From positions 8,467-14,505 of the forward strand of contig JAHFHJ010000022.1 in NCBI GenBank assembly GCA_023246985.1: 6,039 nucleotides of DNA. Reading direction: 5' to 3'. The notes beneath the pieces are model-generated. The model saw only the letters and a list, made by a program, of their open reading frames with translations, ran no database searches and had not been told where the DNA came from. This DNA is from Candidatus Omnitrophota bacterium (lineage in GTDB: Bacteria > Omnitrophota > Omnitrophia > Omnitrophales > Aquincolibacteriaceae). Positions 1 to 4,695 of this stretch are shown here, in pieces. Every line of letters begins with the position of its first letter. Within the stretch, counting starts at the first letter, position 1. A program made the translations under genes and the position numbers.

Positions 1-2012
1 ATCTTATCGCCGACGCGAAGATAATCCCCGGCGCTCTTCACAAATCCCTCGGTGATTTCGGAAACATGACAAAGCCCGTCCTTGCCCGGCAAAATTTCGC
101 AGAACGCGCCGAACGGCATAAGCTTTTGAACCGTGCTCTCGTAGATCTTGCCGACCTCGGCGTCTTCGGTCATGGTTTGAACGCGCGCGATCGCGGCCGC
201 GGAGGCTTCCTGGTTCACCGCGGCGATAAAAACGCGGCCGTCGTCTTCGATATCGATCTTGGCGCCCGTCTCTTCGACGATCTTGCGGATGTTCTTGCCG
301 CCGGGGCCAATGAGCATCCCGATCTTTTCGGGATCGATTCGGAGCGTCGTAATGCGCGGCGCGTACTCAGAAAGCTCCTTGGGCGTCTTGATGCAATCCG
401 CGATCATGTCGAGGATTTTGAAACGCGCCTGTCGGGCCTGATCAAAAGCTTCTTTGAGCTGGGCTTCGGTGATGCCGTCGATCTTCATATCCATCTGAAG
501 CGCGGTCAATCCCTCGCGGGTCCCGGCGGCTTTGAAATCCATATCGCCCAAATGGTCTTCGATCCCGGCGATGTCCGTCAAGACCTTCCAGCGGTTTCTG
601 TCCGTGACAAGTCCGATCGCGATACCGGCGACCGGCGCCTTGATCGGCACCCCGGCGCCCATCAACGCGAGCGTTCCGCCGCAAACCGTGGCCATGGAAC
701 TTGAACCATTGGACTCCATGATCTCGGAAACAAGGCGGATGGTGTACGGAAAATCTTCCTGCGAAGGAAGCACGGGCTCAAGCGCGCGCGAGGCAAGCGC
801 TCCGTGACCGATCTCACGGCGGCCCGTCCCGCGGTTTGGCCCGACCTCGCCGACGCTATAATGCGGAAAATTATAATGGAGCATGAAACGCCTGGAATAT
901 TCCTTTTCCAGGGCATCGATGGTCTGCTCGTCATCCCCGGTGCCAAGCGTCGTGACGCTCAAACTTTGGGTCTGCCCGCGCGTGAAAAGCGAAGAACCGT
1001 GGGTTCTCGGCAGAATATCGATCTCGCAGGTGATGGAACGGATATCCCGTTCCTTGCGTCCGTCCGGACGTTTTCCGGTGGAGAGTACGAAGTCGCGGAT
1101 CTTTTCGTGCTCGAGCCGCGCGAACGCGATCTTCACGAGGGCCTCGTCAAAACCTTCGGCCTTCGCATCGCATTGGGCGAGGGCTTTTTCATACAAGCCG
1201 TTTAGGAACGCTTCCTGCGCTTCTTTGCCCGGTTGGGAGAATAATTTTTCAAATTCTTTCCCGATCGCGGCTTTGATTTTTTCTTCCATGCCCGCGGGAA
1301 ACGGGATCGCCTTCACGGCTTTTTTGGCCTTGCCGGCTTTTTTCACGAGTTCCAGCTGAAGCTTCACGGCCTTTTTGACCGCTTCGTGCCCGACCTTAAG
1401 CGCTTCGAGCATTTGCTCTTCGGAAATTTCCTTTGCGCCCGCTTCGATCATCACGATCTTCTCGAGCGTCCCCGCGACCACGAGATCCAAAGCGCTTTGT
1501 TCCAGCTCCTGGTGCGTGGGATTCACGATGAATTGCCCCTCTACAAGTCCGACGCGCGCGGCGCCGAGCGCCGTCGCGTAAGGGATATCCGAAATCATGA
1601 GCGCCGCCGAGGCCGCGTTCATGGCGAAGACCTCGGTCATATTCTCGCCGTCAACGGACAGCACGGTCACCGAAACCTGGACTTCGTTCAGGTAATCTTC
1701 CGGAAAAAGCGGCCGAATGGGCCGGTCGATCAGACGGGAGGTCAGGATCTCCTTTTCGGAGGGGCGTCCTTCGCGCTTGAAAAAACCGCCGGGGATCTTC
1801 CCCGCGGCATAAGTGCGTTCGCGATAATCCACGGTCAGCGGAAAAAAATCACGGATTTCCTTCTTGTCGCTTCCGGCGACCACGGCCGCCAGGATCACCG
1901 TTCCGCCGCATTGCGCGAGGACGGCGCCATGGGCCTGTTGGGCCATACGGCCGGTTTCCAGGGACACATCGCGTCCCCCGATCTGAGCAGTGACTTTTTC
2001 GATCTTTGTCAT
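1..2012 (-). CDS. pnp: polynucleotide phosphorylase (3' end cut by window edge)
   Basis: PNPase degrades RNA 3'->5' by phosphorolysis, releasing nucleoside diphosphates, and works as a trimer, often with RNase E/RhlB-type partners. I translated an uninterrupted frame from the ATG at 2012-2010 to the window edge, 670 codons with no stop; E. coli Pnp is 711 aa, so roughly 40 residues are missing. The first RNase PH domain carries the RNA-binding loop GGFFKREGRP (FFKR at 77-80). A helical Lys/Ala-rich linker lies at about 205-300. The second RNase PH domain has R398-R399 and the catalytic set D486, D492 and K494 in EDHLGDMDFK, in exact register with E. coli. The KH domain has GPGG at 569-572 and the S1 domain starts near 621. 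The start is supported by GAAAGG 11 nt upstream, a rather long spacing. pnp lies 67 nt after rpsO, probably cotranscribed. One oddity is G452 where an Asp is normally invariant (ALMDAGVP in relatives). Identification is secure. Confidence 0.97.
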   Translation of the reverse strand, partial: MTKIEKVTAQIGGRDVSLETGRMAQQAHGAVLAQCGGTVILAAVVAGSDKKEIRDFFPLTVDYRERTYAAGKIPGGFFKREGRPSEKEILTSRLIDRPIRPLFPEDYLNEVQVSVTVLSVDGENMTEVFAMNAASAALMISDIPYATALGAARVGLVEGQFIVNPTHQELEQSALDLVVAGTLEKIVMIEAGAKEISEEQMLEALKVGHEAVKKAVKLQLELVKKAGKAKKAVKAIPFPAGMEEKIKAAIGKEFEKLFSQPGKEAQEAFLNGLYEKALAQCDAKAEGFDEALVKIAFARLEHEKIRDFVLSTGKRPDGRKERDIRSITCEIDILPRTHGSSLFTRGQTQSLSVTTLGTGDDEQTIDALEKEYSRRFMLHYNFPHYSVGEVGPNRGTGRREIGHGALASRALEPVLPSQEDFPYTIRLVSEIMESNGSSSMATVCGGTLALMGAGVPIKAPVAGIAIGLVTDRNRWKVLTDIAGIEDHLGDMDFKAAGTREGLTALQMDMKIDGITEAQLKEAFDQARQARFKILDMIADCIKTPKELSEYAPRITTLRIDPEKIGMLIGPGGKNIRKIVEETGAKIDIEDDGRVFIAAVNQEASAAAIARVQTMTEDAEVGKIYESTVQKLMPFGAFCEILPGKDGLCHVSEITEGFVKSAGDYLRVGDK

Positions 2013-2023
2013 GAGAGGTTGCG

Positions 2024-2029
2024 CCTTTC
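2024..2029 (-). promoter_or_regulatory. probable ribosome binding site of pnp
   Basis: The minus strand reads GAAAGG 11 nt before the pnp ATG. It is the only purine-rich Shine-Dalgarno-like stretch in the second half of the rpsO-pnp gap. The spacing is longer than the usual 5-9 nt, so initiation may be modest or helped by coupling to rpsO. Confidence 0.4.
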
Positions 2030-2072
2030 GATTGTGTGAGTGGGACTTCGCAAAATAAGGACGGTCCGAAAC

Positions 2073-2089
2073 GAGGAAATTATTTCCTC
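2073..2089 (-). repeat. perfect inverted repeat with the rpsO stop codon as its loop
   Basis: On the minus strand GAGGAAA-TAA-TTTCCTC forms a perfect 7-bp stem whose three loop bases are the rpsO stop codon. It is not followed by a T-run (next bases GTTTCGG), so it does not look like a complete intrinsic terminator. The same intercistronic region in E. coli carries a partial terminator and RNase processing sites, so a role as a processing or stabilising hairpin at the rpsO 3' end is possible. That role is inference; a 7-bp A/T-containing stem with a 3-nt loop is weak. Confidence 0.4.
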
Positions 2090-2349
2090 AAATCAAGGCG
2101 AGTAAGGATCTGATGATATTTTTCAGGAGCCTCGCTCTGAAGATGCTTCAGAAGCTTTTTGCGGCGGCTGACCATCTTGATAAGTCCGTAACGCGAGTGG
2201 TGATCCTTGACATTTTTCTCAAAATGCCCGGAAAGACCATTGATCCGCCCGGTAAGAAGCGCGATCTGTACCTCATCGGACCCTGAATCGTTCTTGCTGA
2301 TCTTGTATTTTGAAATAGTCTCTTTTTTCTTCGCCTTTTCCAATGCCAT
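2080..2349 (-). CDS. rpsO: 30S ribosomal protein S15
   Basis: S15 is a primary binder of the 16S rRNA central domain (the three-way junction of helices 20-22) and starts assembly of the 30S platform. The frame gives 89 aa, exactly the usual size, with the family pattern SGSDEVQIALLTGRIN at 22-37, H42, and DHHSR at 49-53 followed by the basic helix MVSRRKKLLKHL. H42, D49 and S52 are the rRNA-contacting residues as known from E. coli. The ending LDLRK matches the usual LGLRR. One mild oddity is Tyr54 where most homologues have Arg or Lys (DHHSRRGL). The ATG is supported by AAGGAG 12 nt upstream. The gene is preceded by its own likely promoter in the ribF-rpsO gap and followed by pnp. S15 represses its own mRNA in several bacteria by differing leader structures; no known one is recognisable here. 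Confidence 0.98.
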   Translation of the reverse strand: MALEKAKKKETISKYKISKNDSGSDEVQIALLTGRINGLSGHFEKNVKDHHSRYGLIKMVSRRKKLLKHLQSEAPEKYHQILTRLDLRK

Positions 2350-2361
2350 TTTCTTCTCTAA

Positions 2362-2367
2362 CTCCTT
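2362..2367 (-). promoter_or_regulatory. ribosome binding site of rpsO
   Basis: AAGGAG on the minus strand is a near-consensus Shine-Dalgarno 12 nt before the rpsO ATG. The intervening bases are purine-rich, and GAGAAG lies still closer to the start. Together they support the ATG at 2349-2347. Confidence 0.6.
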
Positions 2368-2407
2368 GCGTTTTCGTCAGTTATATCGCTTTTCTCATCT
2401 CTGAGGT

Positions 2408-2443
2408 TGCGGGAGTATACCCCACCCCCCTTCATTTTGTCCA
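2408..2443 (-). promoter_or_regulatory. sigma70-type promoter for rpsO-pnp
   Basis: On the minus strand a -35 box TGGACA (2443-2438, one mismatch to TTGACA) and a -10 box TATACT (2419-2414, one mismatch to TATAAT) are separated by 18 bp. Transcription would start at the A at 2408 or 2407, giving a leader of about 58 nt before rpsO. The discriminator between the -10 box and the start is CCCGC. GC-rich discriminators are typical of ribosomal promoters under ppGpp (stringent) control in proteobacteria, so growth-rate control is a reasonable inference. The spacer is strikingly G-rich (GGGGGGTGGGG). An internal promoter here matches the known layout in E. coli, where rpsO has its own promoter. Confidence 0.65.
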
Positions 2444-2498
2444 GATTTTATTGGCTCCGGGCACACAATCCCCTCACGGTCTTACCAATTCAAAAAAA

Positions 2499-3485
2499 TT
2501 ACTCCTTTGCATAATAACGCCTTGCGGCCTGAACATCCCGCCGGATTTGCGCCTTAAGAGCCTCCTCCGATCGGAATTTCTTCTCTGGACGAACGAACCG
2601 GTGAAGGGCGATCTCCATCATCTTCCCATAAACTTTTCCCTTAAAATCCAGCAGGTGAAGTTCGAGAACAGGGCGCGGAGTCTCAGCTTTCGGATAGGTC
2701 GGCCGTTTCCCGAAGTTCGCAACGCCTGAAAACCAAGGGGGACAGACTCCTTTTCGAAAAAAAGGTGCCTGTCCCCTTTTCGCTTTCGGCAAAAACCTCG
2801 CAGATGCCGCATAAACGCCAAGCGGCAGCAGGATCTCAGAATGGACTTCCAGATTCGCCGTTGGAAAACCGAGATGAAACCCATGACCTTTGCCATGGAC
2901 CACTTTCCCGAACATGCTGAAGGGGCGGCCGAGACATTCCCCGGCTTTTTCGATTTTTCCTTTCATCAAAAGCTCGCGAATGCGAGAACTTGAAACCGGC
3001 CTTCCTCCGGCCATCACAGGATTCATTTTTCTGAAAAGGAATCCGTGGGCTTCGGCAAGCCGTTCCATCAAGTCGGTATCTCCTTCACGCCCGCGGCCGA
3101 AATGGGCATCATGGCCCATGCAGATCTCGCGGATGTGAAGCTTTTTCACGAGAATTTTTTCCACAAAATCCTGCGGCGTTATTTTTGCGAAGGCCGGCGT
3201 GAAAGATTGCAGAAAACAAAGCTCGATCCCGGCGCGCGCCAGATAAAAAAGTTTTTGCTCGACGCTTGTGAGCATGAGCGGCTTGCGCTCCGGATGAAGA
3301 ATGCTGTGCGGATGCTGGGGAAATGTCAGGACTGCGGCCAGTCCGCCATGCCGCCGGGCCTGGTCCACGACATAGCGCAGAAGCTTTTGATGGCCGAGAT
3401 GAAACCCGTCGAAATTCCCGAGCGCGAGGATGACCGGCCGGGACAAGCGGGCTTTATACTTTTGAAGGTCCGGAATAATTTGCAT
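2499..3485 (-). CDS. ribF: bifunctional riboflavin kinase / FAD synthetase, with in-frame palindromic insertion
   Basis: RibF phosphorylates riboflavin to FMN with ATP and then adenylates FMN to FAD, in the cytoplasm. The 328-aa frame shows an N-terminal nucleotidyltransferase-like FAD synthetase domain with LGNFDGFHLGH at 22-32, GHDAHFGRGREGD at 124-136 and SSSRIRELL at 165-173. A C-terminal riboflavin kinase domain follows with GFPTANL at 206-212, GVYAA at 223-227, GVANFGKRPTY at 254-264 and LELHLLDF at 274-281, holding the conserved catalytic Glu275. Between GVYAA and GVANFG lie 26 residues where E. coli RibF has about 13. The extra residues are encoded by a palindrome (residues about 236-251, KRGQAPFFRKGVCPPW). 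All motifs on both sides remain in frame, so the enzyme is probably active. The ATG start leaves 22 residues before GNFDG, normal for the family; it has no clear Shine-Dalgarno and overlaps the end of truB by 32 nt, suggesting translational coupling. Confidence 0.96.
   Translation of the reverse strand: MQIIPDLQKYKARLSRPVILALGNFDGFHLGHQKLLRYVVDQARRHGGLAAVLTFPQHPHSILHPERKPLMLTSVEQKLFYLARAGIELCFLQSFTPAFAKITPQDFVEKILVKKLHIREICMGHDAHFGRGREGDTDLMERLAEAHGFLFRKMNPVMAGGRPVSSSRIRELLMKGKIEKAGECLGRPFSMFGKVVHGKGHGFHLGFPTANLEVHSEILLPLGVYAASARFLPKAKRGQAPFFRKGVCPPWFSGVANFGKRPTYPKAETPRPVLELHLLDFKGKVYGKMMEIALHRFVRPEKKFRSEEALKAQIRRDVQAARRYYAKE
2735..2779. repeat. REP-like imperfect palindrome inserted within ribF
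   Basis: A 45-nt hairpin-forming element. The left arm holds GGGGACAG (2738-2745) and pairs with CTGTCCCC (2769-2776). The outer part extends through a G-T pair and two A-T pairs. The inner stem CC-TTTT/AAAA-GG pairs after a short mismatched stretch, leaving the loop CGAAA (2755-2759). The core GGGGACAGGCACC, read on the minus strand, resembles from memory the palindromic families found near REP-associated tyrosine transposases (IS200/IS605-like). It lies wholly inside ribF and its 45-nt length as paired equals 15 codons, so the reading frame is kept. It lies in a loop of the riboflavin kinase domain. No transposase is present in the window. On the plus strand the hairpin is followed by TTTT, but that side is antisense to the operon. 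The repeat class cannot be proven from a single copy. Confidence 0.7.
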
Positions 3486-4266
3486 GGATGAATAAAGCGT
3501 TCAAAGGGATCACTTTTTCGCGAAGTTGGGCCGGCGTAAAATGCTTCAGTTCATCAATCGTAACGCTTTGCCCAAGCCGGAACTTTCCGCTTCGGAGACG
3601 GCGCAGGTGCGCCAAGGTCGCATAACAGCCCAAGGTTTCCCCGAGATCATGGACCAGCGTGCGGACATAGGTGCCTTTGGAAACATACGCGAAAAATTCC
3701 ACGAATTTTCCGTCTTTTTTCTCGATGCGGAATTCATGCACGGTAACAAGCCGCCCGTCGCGCGGCACCGTTTTTCCCTGGCGCGCGAGCTTGTAAAGCC
3801 GCGTCCCCTCATGTTTGAGGGCCGAGACCATCGGCGGAACCTGGACAATGGCTCCCGTGAACTGCTCGGCGGCCTTGGCGCGGATCGCCTCGATCGTGAT
3901 ATGTTCCCAGGGCGCCTCCGCGGTCACTTTCCCGTGCCGGTCGTGCGAGTCGGTTTGAACGCCAAGTTCGAGGGCGCCGAAATATTCCTTATCGCACGCG
4001 CTAAGGGGCATGGAGCTTTTGGTCGCTTTCCCAAGCAGAAGCACCAGAAGTCCCGTCGCGAGCGGATCAAGCGTCCCCGCGTGTCCGACTTTTTTGATTC
4101 CGAAACGCCGGCGCACAAATGCGCACACGTCATGCGAGGTCCAGTTCTCGGGTTTGTCGACGAGCAGTACGCCGTCGATCAACCCCGCAGCAACAGCCGC
4201 CCTCGCTTGTAAAGGTGAGGAAGATCGCGGTCGTACTGCTTGAGAAAACTTTTCTTCTGGGGCCAT
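3454..4266 (-). CDS. truB: tRNA pseudouridine-55 synthase
   Basis: TruB converts U55 to pseudouridine in the T-loop of elongator tRNAs and also acts as a tRNA-folding chaperone. The 270-aa frame carries the signature GHAGTLDPLATGLL at 61-74 with catalytic Asp67. It also has DKEYFG (active-site Tyr95), LGVQTDSHD at 101-109, QVPPMVSALKHEG at 142-154 (Val147 where many homologues have Tyr) and SKGTYVRTLVHDLG at 196-209. The ATG at 4266-4264 has no recognisable Shine-Dalgarno. It adds about 28 low-complexity residues (Ser, Arg and Ala rich) before LIDGVLLVDKP, where most TruB proteins begin close to this motif. A TTG at 4182-4180 is an alternative start, also without a well-placed Shine-Dalgarno. 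The gene lies 38 nt after rbfA and its last 32 nt overlap the start of ribF. Function is secure; the start is uncertain. Confidence 0.95.
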   Translation of the reverse strand: MAPEEKFSQAVRPRSSSPLQARAAVAAGLIDGVLLVDKPENWTSHDVCAFVRRRFGIKKVGHAGTLDPLATGLLVLLLGKATKSSMPLSACDKEYFGALELGVQTDSHDRHGKVTAEAPWEHITIEAIRAKAAEQFTGAIVQVPPMVSALKHEGTRLYKLARQGKTVPRDGRLVTVHEFRIEKKDGKFVEFFAYVSKGTYVRTLVHDLGETLGCYATLAHLRRLRSGKFRLGQSVTIDELKHFTPAQLREKVIPLNALFIHANYSGPSKV

Positions 4267-4272
4267 AGCGAC

Positions 4273-4305
4273 TCAGCTGTGGTACGGGATAAAATTCGAA
4301 TCCAT
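4273..4305 (-). other. ten-codon open frame on the rbfA stop, in frame with truB (possible coupling leader)
   Basis: The rbfA stop TAA overlaps an ATG (TAATG, ATG at 4305-4303). That ATG opens a frame encoding MDSNFIPYHS and ends in TGA at 4275-4273, two codons before the truB ATG and in the same frame. Ribosomes finishing rbfA could restart here and then restart again at truB, which would explain the absence of a Shine-Dalgarno for truB. It may equally be chance: 10 codons is too short to show coding character. Confidence 0.25.
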
Positions 4306-4661
4306 TACGTCGGTCTGTCCTTTTCTTCGATTTTGCGGATGACCTGGCCGATCTCGAAATCCTTGTCGAGCGAATCGTCCAATTCGAACCGAAGTTTCGG
4401 AGTATAACGCATCTGAAGAGCCGTTCCTACTTCATGCTGGAGAAATCCGGCGGCGCGTTCCAGGACTTTGAGGGTTTCTTCTTTTTTCTTTTTGTCTCCC
4501 ATCACGCTTAGAAAAACGACCGCGGATTTAAGATCGGAGGTGATCTTGACATGCATCACGGTCACGAAACCCAATCGAGGGTCTTTGATCCGCTCCAGGA
4601 TAAGACGGCTAAGTTCCATCTGAAGAAGCGATGCGACGCGTTCGGTCCGTTTTCCTTGCAC
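4305..4661 (-). CDS. rbfA: 30S ribosome-binding factor A
   Basis: RbfA is a single KH-like domain protein that binds immature 30S subunits and promotes late maturation of 16S rRNA; it is also linked to cold adaptation. I place the start at the GTG at 4661-4659, giving 118 aa, a normal length. This start has GAGG (4670-4667) 5 nt upstream and yields MQGKRTERVASLLQMELS, the usual RbfA N-terminus. An in-frame ATG at 4790 would add 43 residues unlike RbfA and would overlap infB by 95 nt, so it is rejected. Family motifs are RTERVA, RIKDPRLGFVTV at 24-35, SDLKSAVVFLSV at 42-53, a helix rich in Lys and Glu, and the segment TPKLRFELDDSLD near the C-terminus. The gene follows infB after 34 nt and precedes truB, the standard order. 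Confidence 0.95.
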   Translation of the reverse strand: MQGKRTERVASLLQMELSRLILERIKDPRLGFVTVMHVKITSDLKSAVVFLSVMGDKKKKEETLKVLERAAGFLQHEVGTALQMRYTPKLRFELDDSLDKDFEIGQVIRKIEEKDRPT

Positions 4662-4666
4662 AAAAA

Positions 4667-4670
4667 CCTC
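4667..4670 (-). promoter_or_regulatory. ribosome binding site deciding the rbfA GTG start
   Basis: GAGG on the minus strand, followed by TTTTT and then GTG, gives a 5-nt spacing. It is the only Shine-Dalgarno-like site in the infB-rbfA gap and fixes the GTG at 4661 as the most likely start. Confidence 0.6.
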
Positions 4671-4695
4671 GGATGAAAGAGGGCCGTCCCTGTTT

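Noticed and set aside
66..704. Plus-strand open frame of over 200 codons opposite the pnp 3' half
   Set aside because: It overlaps the Pnp second RNase PH, KH and S1 domains, which are fully conserved on the minus strand. The antisense translation is compositionally biased.
1386..2039. Long plus-strand open frame opposite the pnp 5' half
   Set aside because: It lies antisense to a frame with clear PNPase motifs throughout. Its translation has no recognisable family features and reflects codon bias on the opposite strand.
2420..2437. G-run in the promoter spacer as a G-quadruplex
   Set aside because: Only two G-tracts (six and four G) lie close together. A four-tract structure would need distant G-runs, so it is not supported.
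2492..2498. Run of seven T on the minus strand just after the ribF stop, as a possible intrinsic terminator
   Set aside because: No stable stem directly precedes it. The nearest candidate (GCC-GCAA-GGC) has only 3 bp and lies about 20 nt upstream.
2735..2779. The ribF palindrome as a transcription terminator
   Set aside because: On the coding (minus) strand it is followed by CTTGG rather than a T-run and lies mid-gene. Only the antisense side has a short TTTT.
3526..4212. Long plus-strand open frame opposite truB
   Set aside because: It is a mirror of the truB coding frame, with no motif and no promoter or ribosome binding site seen. truB motifs are intact on the other strand.
4273..4275. 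TGA before truB as a recoded (non-stop) codon
   Set aside because: No in-frame TGA was found in the pnp frame I translated by hand, the other genes also read through without one, and Trp is encoded by TGG in ribF. The standard code is the simplest reading.
4667..4695. Mutually exclusive mini-hairpins (AGGG/CCCT and CCTC/GAGG) that could hide the rbfA ribosome binding site
   Set aside because: The stems are only 4 bp each and expected by chance in a GC-rich gap.
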